Positions 51,895 through 60,744 of a stretch of DNA of 64,000 nucleotides are shown piece by piece. The stretch is from NCBI GenBank assembly GCA_042091695.1, contig JBELHA010000005.1:1-64000 (forward strand). The letters run 5' to 3'. Origin of the DNA: Flavicella sp042091695 (lineage in GTDB: Bacteria > Bacteroidota > Bacteroidia > Flavobacteriales > Flavobacteriaceae). The notes under the pieces are model-generated. The model had not been told where the DNA came from. It did no database searches and worked only from the letters and a program-made list of their open reading frames with translations. Each line of letters starts with the position of its first letter. Within the stretch, counting starts at the first letter, position 1. The translations under genes were made by a program, and so were the position numbers.

Positions 51895-54123
51895 ATGGAA
51901 TTAATTGTGAATTATTTACCTCTCTTTGGGGTACTGGCCTTGGCTTTTGTATTTGTAAAGAATAAATGGGTTTCCAAACAAGATGATGGAAACCAAAAGA
52001 TGCAACGAATTGCTAAAAACATCGAAGAAGGTGCCATGTCCTTCTTAAAGGCTGAATATAAAATTTTATCAATATTTGTTATTGCAGTAGCAATTCTACT
52101 TTATTTTAAAGGAAGTGCAGAAGCAAACTCAAATGGAGTTGTTGCTGTTTCTTTTATAGTCGGAGCAATCTGTTCTGCTTTGGCGGGTTTTATAGGGATG
52201 AAAGTCGCTACCAAAGCCAATGTAAGAACTACTCAGGCTGCTAGAACTTCTCTAGGAAAGGCATTGGAAGTTGCCTTTGCAGGAGGCGCAGTAATGGGAC
52301 TTGGAGTTGTGGGACTTGGGGTACTAGGATTGAGTGGTTTATTTATGTTGTACAGTGTCCAAGGTTGGGGACTTACAGAAGTACTAAATGTTCTTTCTGG
52401 TTTTTCTTTGGGGGCTTCCTCTATTGCATTATTTGCGCGAGTAGGAGGGGGAATCTATACAAAGGCAGCCGATGTTGGCGCTGATTTGGTAGGGAAAGTA
52501 GAGGCAGGTATTCCTGAAGACCATCCTTTGAATCCTGCAACTATTGCTGACAATGTTGGAGATAATGTTGGAGATGTCGCCGGTATGGGAGCAGATTTGT
52601 TTGAGTCCTATGTAGGGTCTATCATAGGTACGATGGTTTTAGGTGCCTTTATTATTACGCCAGATTTCAATGGCTTAGGTGCTGTATACTTACCATTGGT
52701 TTTGGCTGCTGTTGGAATTGTTATGTCGATTGTAGGGACTTTCTTTGTCAAAGTGAAAGACAATGGTTCTCCACACAAAGCGTTGAATATTGGAGAATTT
52801 GGTTCTGCTGCTTTGATGGTAGTAGCTTCCTACTTTATCATACATGCTTTAGTCCCTGAATCCATAGCTGGTCTACCATTTGGTGCCCAAGGAGTCTTTT
52901 TTGCAACCATCGTAGGATTGATTGCAGGTTTGCTTGTTGGAAAAGTTACAGAGTATTATACAGGAACTGGTTATGCGCCAGTCAATTCAATCATAGAGCA
53001 GTCTAAAACAGGTGCTGCTACCAATATCATTGCAGGTTTGGGTGTGGGTATGATGTCTACTGCTGTTCCAATTATTTTGATTGCTGCAGCCATTATTTTA
53101 TCCCATCATTTTGCGGGGCTTTACGGGATTGCAATTGCTGCTGTAGGAATGTTGGCAAACACAGGAATTCAATTAGCAGTTGATGCTTATGGGCCTATTT
53201 CTGACAATGCCGGAGGAATTGCTGAGATGGCAGAGTTACCAAAAGAAGTACGTGAGCGCACCGATACGTTAGACGCTGTTGGTAATACCACTGCAGCGAT
53301 TGGAAAAGGATTTGCAATTGCTTCGGCGGCTTTAACAGCTTTGGCACTTTTTGCGGCATTTATGAAAACAGCACATGTAACTTCGATTGATGTTTCACAG
53401 CCTGTTATTATGGCTGGTTTGCTCTTAGGAGCAATGCTACCTTTTGTTTTTTCTGCACTCTCTATGAATGCGGTAGGAAGAGCGGCTATGGCGATGATTG
53501 AAGAAGTAAGAAGACAGTTTCGAGATATTCCGGCATTAAAGGCTGCCTTGGAAGTGATGCGAAAGTACGATTCTGACATGTCAAAAGCCTCTGCTGAAGA
53601 CAGGGCTATTTTTGATGCTGCGGACGGTGTAGCAGAATACGATAAGTGTGTAGATATTTCTACCAAAGCTTCTTTGAAAGAAATGGTCTTTCCAGGATTA
53701 TTGGCTATAGTTGTTCCTGTATTGATCGGGTTTTTAGGAGGTGCTGAAATGTTAGGAGGTTTGTTGGCTGGTGTTACTACCTGTGGTGTTTTGATGGCGA
53801 TATTTCAATCGAATGCCGGAGGTGCATGGGACAATGCTAAAAAGACAATAGAAGAAAAAGGTCAAAAAGGAACAGAAGCGCACAAGTCAGCAGTAGTCGG
53901 AGATACGGTAGGAGATCCTTTTAAAGATACTTCTGGGCCCTCTCTGAATATTTTATTGAAGTTAATGTCTGTTGTGGCTTTGGTAATAGCACCGAGTATC
54001 GCAAATCCAAAACAGGTTTCTGAGCTTGAAATTGAAAAGAAACAGGAGGTGTCTATTAGCAAACAAGAAGTAATTAAAAATGCTAAAACGTATATTTTGA
54101 ATGCTGACAAAAGCAATTCATAA
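51895..54123 (+). CDS. hppA: Membrane-bound ion-pumping pyrophosphatase
   Basis: A 742-residue protein with about 15-16 transmembrane helices. It couples pyrophosphate hydrolysis to export of H+ and/or Na+. Catalytic-site motifs are KAADVGADLVGKVEAGIPED, NPATIADNVGDNVGDVAGMG and VVGDTVGDPFKDTSGPSLNI. The segment GNTTAA (463-468) has Ala where K+-independent enzymes have Lys (GNTTKA), so it belongs to the K+-dependent class, which includes Na+- and Na+/H+-pumps. The last about 35 residues, rich in Lys, Glu and Ser, are a soluble tail beyond the usual end. Confidence 0.95.
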   Translation: MELIVNYLPLFGVLALAFVFVKNKWVSKQDDGNQKMQRIAKNIEEGAMSFLKAEYKILSIFVIAVAILLYFKGSAEANSNGVVAVSFIVGAICSALAGFIGMKVATKANVRTTQAARTSLGKALEVAFAGGAVMGLGVVGLGVLGLSGLFMLYSVQGWGLTEVLNVLSGFSLGASSIALFARVGGGIYTKAADVGADLVGKVEAGIPEDHPLNPATIADNVGDNVGDVAGMGADLFESYVGSIIGTMVLGAFIITPDFNGLGAVYLPLVLAAVGIVMSIVGTFFVKVKDNGSPHKALNIGEFGSAALMVVASYFIIHALVPESIAGLPFGAQGVFFATIVGLIAGLLVGKVTEYYTGTGYAPVNSIIEQSKTGAATNIIAGLGVGMMSTAVPIILIAAAIILSHHFAGLYGIAIAAVGMLANTGIQLAVDAYGPISDNAGGIAEMAELPKEVRERTDTLDAVGNTTAAIGKGFAIASAALTALALFAAFMKTAHVTSIDVSQPVIMAGLLLGAMLPFVFSALSMNAVGRAAMAMIEEVRRQFRDIPALKAALEVMRKYDSDMSKASAEDRAIFDAADGVAEYDKCVDISTKASLKEMVFPGLLAIVVPVLIGFLGGAEMLGGLLAGVTTCGVLMAIFQSNAGGAWDNAKKTIEEKGQKGTEAHKSAVVGDTVGDPFKDTSGPSLNILLKLMSVVALVIAPSIANPKQVSELEIEKKQEVSISKQEVIKNAKTYILNADKSNS

Positions 54124-54168
54124 AGCTAAGAGTTATTTGAAATCTTAGTTTGTACAAGTTATGAATCA

Positions 54169-54197
54169 AAAACCTGCCCTAGGGCAGGTTTTTTTTG
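54169..54197 (+). terminator. Terminator of hppA
   Basis: Perfect palindrome AACCTGCCCT/AGGGCAGGTT followed by T8, about 50 bases after the hppA stop. Confidence 0.88.
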
Positions 54198-54270
54198 ATA
54201 TAAAACTTCTGATTTGTATTGCTTTTTAGGTAGATTCTTACCTTCTTTTGATTGGTAATATATTGTATAG

Positions 54271-54317
54271 AAAACACCCCCAAATAGATTTTCACTATTT
54301 GGGGGTGTTTTATGAAT
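54271..54317 (-). terminator. Terminator of lpdA
   Basis: A 17-bp perfect stem AAAACACCCCCAAATAG / CTATTTGGGGGTGTTTT, 24 bases after the lpdA stop. It is strong on either strand. Confidence 0.88.
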
Positions 54318-54341
54318 GAGTAATTGTACTTAAAATTCGAT

Positions 54342-55745
54342 TTACGAATGTATCGCTCTATCTTCCGTAGCCGCCAAACAAGCTTCCTTGATAGCTTCTG
54401 TGTAAGTAGGGTGGGCGTGAGACATTCTAGAAACATCTTCTGCAGAGGCTCTAAATTCCATTGCTACTACTGCTTCTGCAATCATATCTGCAGCGCGAGC
54501 GCCAATCATGTGTACCCCTAAAATCTCATCAGTAGTTGCATCCGCCAATACTTTTACCTGTCCATCGGTATCCATACTCGCTCTAGATCTACCCAAGGCA
54601 CGCATCTGAAAAGATCCTGCTTTGTAAGCAATACCTGCTTCTTTTAATTGCTCTTCTGTCTTTCCAACAGCGGCAACTTCTGGCCATGTATAAACAACAC
54701 CAGGGATCAAGTTGTAATTGATATGTGGTTTTTCACCAGCGATAATTTCAGCAACCATGGTTCCCTCTTCTTCCGCTTTGTGTGCCAACATAGCTCCTTT
54801 TACGACATCTCCAATCGCATAGATATTAGGGATATTCGTTTGTAGTTGCTCGTTGGTTTCTACCTGTCCTCTGTCTGTTGTCTTCAAACCAATAGCATCC
54901 AGTCCTAATCCTTCTGTATACGGACGTCTTCCAACTGAAATCAAAGAATAGTCTCCTTTGAATTCTACAGGATTTCCCTTTTTGTCATTGGCAACTACTA
55001 CAACTTCGTCACCCGTATTGATAACTGAAGTTACTTGGTGAGACGTATAAAATTTCAATCCTTGCTTTTTTAGGGATTTTTGCAATTCTTTAGATAGCAT
55101 AGCGTCCATTCCCGGGACGATTTTAGGCATGTATTCTACTACGGAAACCTGAGCTCCTAAACGTGCATATACCTGTCCTAGTTCAAGTCCGATAACCCCT
55201 CCACCAATAACGATAAGATGTTTTGGAACTTCTTTTAGCTTCAATGCCTCTGTAGAGGTAATGATGCGTTCTTTGTCAATATTTATAAATGGCAACGATC
55301 CTGGTTTAGATCCTGTTGCAATAATCGTGTGTTTGGCTTCTATCTTTTCGACAGACCCGTCTGTTTTCGAGATATTGATATGGGTGGTGTCAAAAAAAGC
55401 TCCAGTTCCTTCGTACAACTCGATTCCGTTTTTGTCCATCAAATAGTTGATACCTCCTGAAGTTTGAGAAACGACTTCTCCTTTACGAGCAATCATTTGT
55501 TCAAAATCCAAACTAAGTCCTTCCACTCCAATTCCGTGTTTTTCAAAATGCTTGGTAGCATCGTAGTAATGGTGAGAAGAATCTAATAAGGCTTTAGAAG
55601 GGATACAGCCTACATTCAAACAGGTACCCCCCAAAGTAGCGTATTTTTCTATTATGGCAGTTTTTAAACCTAATTGTGCACAGCGAATGGCTGCCACATA
55701 TCCTCCAGGTCCTGAGCCAATAACGGCTACATCGTATGTATTCAT
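54342..55745 (-). CDS. lpdA: Dihydrolipoyl dehydrogenase (E3)
   Basis: About 467 residues. E3 reoxidises the lipoyl groups of 2-oxoacid dehydrogenase complexes, passing electrons through FAD and a disulfide to NAD+. The FAD motif is GSGPGGYVAAIRC. The redox disulfide is Cys42/Cys47 in GGTCLNVGCIPSK. The NAD motif is VIGGGVIGLELGQVYARLG. The C-terminal HAHPTYTEAIKEA holds the active-site His/Glu. The ATG at 55745 is chosen because the longer frame to 55790 crosses the -7 box at 55769-55776. Confidence 0.96.
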   Translation of the reverse strand: MNTYDVAVIGSGPGGYVAAIRCAQLGLKTAIIEKYATLGGTCLNVGCIPSKALLDSSHHYYDATKHFEKHGIGVEGLSLDFEQMIARKGEVVSQTSGGINYLMDKNGIELYEGTGAFFDTTHINISKTDGSVEKIEAKHTIIATGSKPGSLPFINIDKERIITSTEALKLKEVPKHLIVIGGGVIGLELGQVYARLGAQVSVVEYMPKIVPGMDAMLSKELQKSLKKQGLKFYTSHQVTSVINTGDEVVVVANDKKGNPVEFKGDYSLISVGRRPYTEGLGLDAIGLKTTDRGQVETNEQLQTNIPNIYAIGDVVKGAMLAHKAEEEGTMVAEIIAGEKPHINYNLIPGVVYTWPEVAAVGKTEEQLKEAGIAYKAGSFQMRALGRSRASMDTDGQVKVLADATTDEILGVHMIGARAADMIAEAVVAMEFRASAEDVSRMSHAHPTYTEAIKEACLAATEDRAIHS

Positions 55746-55768
55746 AAAGGTGTTTATTTTAGTTGAAG

Positions 55769-55776
55769 CAAATTTA
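55769..55776 (-). promoter_or_regulatory. -7 promoter box (TAAATTTG) of lpdA
   Basis: Minus-strand TAAATTTG 23 bases upstream of the chosen ATG. It supports that start over the upstream one. Confidence 0.5.
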
Positions 55777-55976
55777 ATAAAAACCCTCATAGGTGACTGT
55801 TTTTATTGTGTAATAATTTTCCACCCTTTTTGACAATAGTTTAGAATTCTTTCTCGATAGGTTTGATTTTGTTAATATGCTGTGTTTTTAGGTTTAACAA
55901 TTGCACCTTTTTTTCATAACGTATTTGTCAAACTTATTTTTAGGGGTTTTTCCATCCCGTATTTCAGGTATTTTCT

Positions 55977-55984
55977 TAACTTTG
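55977..55984 (+). promoter_or_regulatory. -7 promoter box (TAACTTTG) of the beta-galactosidase gene
   Basis: TAACTTTG, 30 bases before the ATG at 56015. No clear TTG at the expected distance, so it may depend on an activator. Confidence 0.45.
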
Positions 55985-56014
55985 GTTACAACCAATACAT
56001 TATAGATTCCCCTG

Positions 56015-59000
56015 ATGAAATCAACCCTTTCAAATTTTGTTTTTCTAGCTTTTTTTTCATTCTCTGGCTTTTGCCAACAACTTTCTGAATTAGAAAATCT
56101 TTCTGTTTTTTCTATCAATTCTGAAAGCCCGAAAGTTACTTTTACGCAGTACAATCAGCAAGATTTTTCAAATCAACAACTTTCTAATTATACTTCTTTG
56201 AATGGAACTTGGAAATTTCACCACGTTGAAAAACCTGCAGACCGACCTTTGGATTTTTATAAAGATACTTATGATACAGAATCTTGGGATACGATAGATG
56301 TTCCTTCAAATTGGCAGATGCGTGGTTACGACTATCCAATCTATACCAACATCAAATATCCATTTCCGAAAAATAGCCCTCATATTCCGAGTAACTTCAA
56401 TCCTGTGGGGAGCTACAAACGTAATTTTTCAGTAGGAAAATCATGGGAAGGTCAACAAATATATGTCCATTTAGGAGCTGTGAATTCCGCTTTTTATATT
56501 TGGATCAACGGTGAAAAAGTGGGCTATAGTGAAGGTTCAAAAACTCCTGTAGAATTTGATATTACAAAGTATGTTTCTTCAGGGATAAATTCAATTTCTT
56601 TGGAAGTGTACCGCTGGTGTGACGGTTCTTATTTGGAAGATCAAGATTTTTGGCGTGTAAGTGGTATCGAACGTGATGTCTTTTTGTATGCAGTGCCTCA
56701 AACACATATTTCTAACTTTTTGGTAAGCGCAGGTTTGGACAAAGACAACTATACGGAAGGCCTTTTTTCTTTAGAGCTACATGTGGCCAATAAAGGAAAA
56801 AAACAAGTCAAGTCTAACAAAGCACGAATTGCAATTATTGATGCATCCGCAAAGACCATACACGAGGAGGTGCTTCCTTTTTCAGTTAAAAAAAATAAGG
56901 AAACAGTCATTTCTTTCGAAACTACTTTTCCATCGATCAAAAAGTGGTCTGCAGAGACTCCTAATTTGTATGAATTACAACTCCAACTTTTAGATAAAAA
57001 AGGAAAAGTATACAGTGCTACTAAAAGTAAAATAGGGTTTCGCACCTCTGAAATTAAAAACGGGCAATTGCTTGTAAATGGCCAACCAATTCTCATAAAA
57101 GGTGTCAACCGCCACGAGCACGATCCAGTCAATGGTCATGTGGTTACAAGAGCATCAATGCTAGCAGATATAAAGGATTTTAAGAAATTCAATATCAATG
57201 CAGTTCGAACTTCACATTATCCAAACGATCCCTATTTTTATGAACTTTGTGATCAATACGGAATATATGTATTGGACGAGGCGAATATAGAATCGCATGG
57301 GTATGGCTATAAGAAAAATGAAACATTGGCTGGGAAGTCTGAATACAAAGCCATGCATTTGGACCGCATACAACGCATGGTAAAAAGAGATTTCAATCAT
57401 CCTTCAATTATTTATTGGTCTATGGGTAATGAGGCTGGAGATGGTGAAAATTTTAGAGCGTGCTATGAGTGGATACATGCCTATGACAAGACTCGCCCAA
57501 TTCAATATGAGCGTTCACTAAAATCTAAAGTGAGTTTTGAAGAACGAACTACGGATGTGATCAGTTGGATGTATGCGCATTTGCCAATGGTAGAAAGAGA
57601 TCATCTGCGTGTCGATCCTTCGAGAGCTCAAGAAGTACAGCGTCCTTTTATTTGGTGTGAATACAGCCATGCTATGGGAAATAGTAATGGAGATATCTGT
57701 GCCAATTGGGATTGGGTGCGGAAAGAGCGTCAGGTGCAAGGTGGTTTTATCTGGGATTGGATGGACCAAGGAATACAGATGAAAACGGCTACTGCTGAGA
57801 TTTATTATGGCTATGGTGGTGATTTTGAACCTAAAAATGTCTACAACGACAATAACTTTTGTGCCAACGGTTTGATAGGTTCTGACAGAACACCACACCC
57901 TGCTATTTGGGAGGTGAAAAAAGCCTACCAAAACTTACAATTTTCGAAGTTGAATGACAATGAGATATCAATATTCAACGAAAACTTTTTTAGGACTACC
58001 GAGGCTGTTTCTTTGGAATATAGTCTTGTTGAAAACGGTGTTGAGGTACTGTCTAAGACTTTAGACAATCTTAAGATACCTGCCCAACAAAGCAAAACCA
58101 TTACACTTGATTTTGAGTATTCCAAGGATGCTTCTAAAGAATATTACGTCAACCTCAAAGCAGTATTGAGGCAAGAGAAAGGGCTGTTGGAAAAAGGACA
58201 TATAGTTGCTAATGATCAGTTCAAAGTACAAGGTGTTTTGGAAAAGAAAGTACTCCCTGTAACAGATGAATTGGCAGTTGATTTCGATACTAAAGCAAAA
58301 ACATACACCCTTTCAGGTGCCGAATTTTCTTATGTTTTTGACAACGAAGATTTCGGTTTAGCCTCGCTCAAAATGAATGGAGAAGAAATGTTGAAGGAAC
58401 GTTTGGCTTTGAATTTTTGGCGCGCACCTATCGACAACGATTACGGCGCTTTTAAACCTTCAAAACAAAAAAAGCACAAAGCCTATTTTGCATGGCGAGA
58501 TGCGGCTAAGAACTCGACAATTTTATCGAGAGATTTTGAACGTTTGGATGCTACAAGTGTACAACTGACCTATCTGTTTGATCTTCCTAATTTGGAAGCA
58601 CAAAACACTATAATATACACCGTTCATGCTGACGGGCGTTTGAAGATTAATAGTACTTTTCATCCCAAAAAAGGGAGAAAGTATGCACACATGCCACGTT
58701 ATGGTGTGACGCTTGCACTACCAAAACAATACGATACTACTACTTATTATGGTCGTGGACCTTTTGAGAATTACTCGGATCGAAACAGAGCGGCCAATGT
58801 TGGTTTGTACACTTTAAAAGTAGCTGATTTTCAGTTTGATTATATCCGTCCACAAGAAAACGGATACCGAACAGAGGTGAGACATGCCTCCTTTGTTTCT
58901 GAGAAGGGTACGGGAATTGTAATCCAAGGGAAGTCTCCATTTTCTTTCTCTGCTCTGCACAATCCTATTTCAGATTTTGACGCTGGAAATGTAAAAGGAC

Positions 59001-59173
59001 AAACACATAGTGTAGATATCAAACACCGTGATAAGGTATATCTAAATATAGACTATAAACAAGTAGGTGTAGGGGGCGATAACACCTGGTCTATGAGTGG
59101 TTTGGCGCACAAAGAATACCAACTAAACCCTACTAAATGTTCTTACGAGTTTGAGATTTTTCTCAAACAGTAA
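56015..59173 (+). CDS. lacZ: Secreted GH2 beta-galactosidase (LacZ type)
   Basis: A 1052-residue glycoside hydrolase family 2 enzyme with an N-terminal signal peptide (about 1-21), so it acts in the periplasm or on the cell surface. The jelly-roll domain contains DVPSNWQMRGYDYPIYTN and WCDGSYLEDQDFWRVSGIER. The catalytic barrel has VNRHEHDPVNGHV, the acid/base Glu473 in GNEAGDG and the nucleophile Glu549 in WCEYSHAMGNS. The C-terminal Bgal_small_N domain has PIDNDYGAF and YYGRGPFENYSDRN. No SusC/SusD or T9SS sorting domain is adjacent, so it is not clearly part of a polysaccharide-utilisation locus. Confidence 0.95.
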   Translation: MKSTLSNFVFLAFFSFSGFCQQLSELENLSVFSINSESPKVTFTQYNQQDFSNQQLSNYTSLNGTWKFHHVEKPADRPLDFYKDTYDTESWDTIDVPSNWQMRGYDYPIYTNIKYPFPKNSPHIPSNFNPVGSYKRNFSVGKSWEGQQIYVHLGAVNSAFYIWINGEKVGYSEGSKTPVEFDITKYVSSGINSISLEVYRWCDGSYLEDQDFWRVSGIERDVFLYAVPQTHISNFLVSAGLDKDNYTEGLFSLELHVANKGKKQVKSNKARIAIIDASAKTIHEEVLPFSVKKNKETVISFETTFPSIKKWSAETPNLYELQLQLLDKKGKVYSATKSKIGFRTSEIKNGQLLVNGQPILIKGVNRHEHDPVNGHVVTRASMLADIKDFKKFNINAVRTSHYPNDPYFYELCDQYGIYVLDEANIESHGYGYKKNETLAGKSEYKAMHLDRIQRMVKRDFNHPSIIYWSMGNEAGDGENFRACYEWIHAYDKTRPIQYERSLKSKVSFEERTTDVISWMYAHLPMVERDHLRVDPSRAQEVQRPFIWCEYSHAMGNSNGDICANWDWVRKERQVQGGFIWDWMDQGIQMKTATAEIYYGYGGDFEPKNVYNDNNFCANGLIGSDRTPHPAIWEVKKAYQNLQFSKLNDNEISIFNENFFRTTEAVSLEYSLVENGVEVLSKTLDNLKIPAQQSKTITLDFEYSKDASKEYYVNLKAVLRQEKGLLEKGHIVANDQFKVQGVLEKKVLPVTDELAVDFDTKAKTYTLSGAEFSYVFDNEDFGLASLKMNGEEMLKERLALNFWRAPIDNDYGAFKPSKQKKHKAYFAWRDAAKNSTILSRDFERLDATSVQLTYLFDLPNLEAQNTIIYTVHADGRLKINSTFHPKKGRKYAHMPRYGVTLALPKQYDTTTYYGRGPFENYSDRNRAANVGLYTLKVADFQFDYIRPQENGYRTEVRHASFVSEKGTGIVIQGKSPFSFSALHNPISDFDAGNVKGQTHSVDIKHRDKVYLNIDYKQVGVGGDNTWSMSGLAHKEYQLNPTKCSYEFEIFLKQ

Positions 59174-59225
59174 GAACAGTACTAATGCTTTTCATATAGG
59201 GTTGTTTTCGTATGTTTTTTTTAGA

Positions 59226-59654
59226 AAAATACCTCATAACTATGTGGGGATAATTTTGGTGCATATTTCTATACCAAGTATGGGAGATAAATGGTGTGTG
59301 AGAACAGGTTTTTAGGTAGGAAAAGAGACAGCGTATACAAACACTCAATGGGCAGATGGTACTTCTTTAACCAATTTTAAAATACCACTTCAATTAGAAT
59401 ACATACATTACAAAGGTAATATCAATCCAAAATTAGATTATAGGGTGGTCCTACATGAAAATAGAATGCTTTCATCTTTCAATGCAGGTTTTCAGTATCA
59501 TTTGACAGAAAAATAAGCAGTCAGTTTTGAGGCTAGTTTAGATTTCGCTTCAAAAATGATTTTTTTACCGTCAGAATTTTATGGGCATACACTGAATGCT
59601 GCGGTGTTACTTTATTTATATAACAGAAAATATTCTTATTGTATTCTAAGGTAG
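59226..59654 (+). pseudogene. Decayed outer-membrane beta-barrel-like gene
   Basis: One reading frame gives protein-like sequence but holds two internal stops, at 59313-59315 and 59514-59516. Recognisable parts are SMGDKWCVRTGF, then after the first stop VGKETAYTNTQWADGTSLTN and FKIPLQLEYIHYKGN, then LSSFNAGFQYHLTEK, and after the second stop AVSFEASLDFASKMIF and HTLNAAVLLYLYNRK. Alternating strands and the FNAGFQYHL-type strand suggest a small outer-membrane porin/PorT-like barrel. No start or signal peptide remains. It explains most of the 500-base space after lacZ. Confidence 0.55.
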
Positions 59655-59676
59655 CATTGCCTATATTTATGCTGTT

Positions 59677-60084
59677 ATGAAATTATTGAGCATATTTTTT
59701 TTTAGGTTAGTGTATGTGTGGGGCTTTATACTATCAATTTACACCTGTAAAGCTCAACAAACAGAACTTGACCTCTCTTTTAGGACTATAGGTTCTTACA
59801 AGTGCACTGCTATAGTTCCGGTTCTTGAAAAGGAACTGCGCATACAACTGCTAGATAGTGGCGGTGCAGTTTTGTTTACGGACTTTTTGAAAAAAGGTTT
59901 CGGATACAATAAAAAAATAGATATTTCCAGGTTGGAAATCAATCTGTATTATATTGTTTTTAAAGACGACAAACACACGCATTTGTTTGCTTGGGATTGT
60001 GGAGAAATCGTTTCCTTGTTACAAGTGAAAAACACAGAAATAAAAAAATTAGAATCCGAATATACTACTATTTTAAAGGGCTAA
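59677..60084 (+). CDS. Secreted protein of unknown function
   Basis: A 135-residue protein with an N-terminal signal peptide (about 1-26, ending YTCKAQQ). The mature part is beta-rich (LRIQLLDSGGAVLFTDFLKK and KKIDISRLEINLYYIVF), giving an impression of a small Ig-like or beta-sandwich fold. I recognise no family. It follows the beta-barrel remnant by 22 bases, so it may be a survivor of the same lost locus. It ends just before a bidirectional terminator shared with greA. Confidence 0.5.
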   Translation: MKLLSIFFFRLVYVWGFILSIYTCKAQQTELDLSFRTIGSYKCTAIVPVLEKELRIQLLDSGGAVLFTDFLKKGFGYNKKIDISRLEINLYYIVFKDDKHTHLFAWDCGEIVSLLQVKNTEIKKLESEYTTILKG

Positions 60085-60107
60085 ATCAAGTTCTATTAAT
60101 AGCAAAA

Positions 60108-60144
60108 AAAAGCCCATTACATCTGATTGTAATGGGCTTTTTTA
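60108..60144. terminator. Bidirectional terminator between the orphan secreted gene and greA
   Basis: AAAAGCCCATTACA / TGTAATGGGCTTTT with A- and T-runs at both ends. Confidence 0.9.
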
Positions 60145-60157
60145 GTTGTTTATTCGC

Positions 60158-60631
60158 TTATCTTGAAATTTCCACAATTTCAAAATTCATGATGCCGTTG
60201 GGAACCTTTATTTCTGCGATTTCACCAACACTCAAGCCTAGTAGCCCTTTCCCAATAGGAGAGTTTACAGACAATTTTCCATTCTTGATATCTGTCTCAG
60301 AATCTGCTACTAACGTGTAGGTAAACTCCATTTTATTGGCGGTATTTCTCAATTTGACAACAGAGTGGATTAATATTTTAGACAAATCCAATTGAGATTC
60401 ATCCAAAATTCTTGCATTTGCTACCACATTTTTTAGTTTGGCAATCTTAAATTCTAATAGCGATTGTTCTTCTTTTGCAGCATGGTATTCTGCATTTTCA
60501 CTTAAATCTCCTTTGTCTCTCGCGTCAGATATTTCTTGAGACACTCTCGGTCTTTCTACTTGCTCTAATTGTTCTAATTCGTCTTTGAGCTTTTTAAGAC
60601 CCTCTGACGAATAGTAAGATATTTCACTCAT
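60158..60631 (-). CDS. greA: Transcription elongation factor GreA
   Basis: A 157-residue factor that rescues backtracked RNA polymerase by stimulating transcript cleavage. The N-terminal coiled coil (about 10-75) has the loop acidic residues in ARDKGDLSENAEYHAAKEEQ. The C-terminal FKBP-like domain contains NSPIGKGLLGLSVGEI. Length is standard for GreA. It is transcribed alone, with a hairpin in its leader and a terminator just downstream. Confidence 0.96.
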   Translation of the reverse strand: MSEISYYSSEGLKKLKDELEQLEQVERPRVSQEISDARDKGDLSENAEYHAAKEEQSLLEFKIAKLKNVVANARILDESQLDLSKILIHSVVKLRNTANKMEFTYTLVADSETDIKNGKLSVNSPIGKGLLGLSVGEIAEIKVPNGIMNFEIVEISR

Positions 60632-60657
60632 AACTTTTTCTTTTTAAAAACATAAAA

Positions 60658-60686
60658 ATCTCATTGCAGAGTATTGCATGAGATTG
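60658..60686 (-). promoter_or_regulatory. Stem-loop in the greA leader
   Basis: AATCTCA-(T)-TGCA and TGCA-TGAGATT pair around a six-base loop, just after the -7 box. It lies within the 5' untranslated region of greA. It lacks a strong T-run, so it is a leader structure and not a clear attenuator. Confidence 0.5.
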
Positions 60687-60690
60687 AATA

Positions 60691-60698
60691 CAAATATA
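60691..60698 (-). promoter_or_regulatory. -7 promoter box (TATATTTG) of greA
   Basis: Minus-strand TATATTTG, 60 bases before the greA start, directly upstream of the leader stem-loop. Confidence 0.55.
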
Positions 60699-60744
60699 CA
60701 AATTATTTGTAAATTGCCATTTTTAATCACAAATCTATCGAAAG

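Noticed and set aside
53187..53666. 159-codon minus-strand ORF opposite hppA
   Set aside because: Mirror of Ala/Gly-rich transmembrane codons; no independent support.
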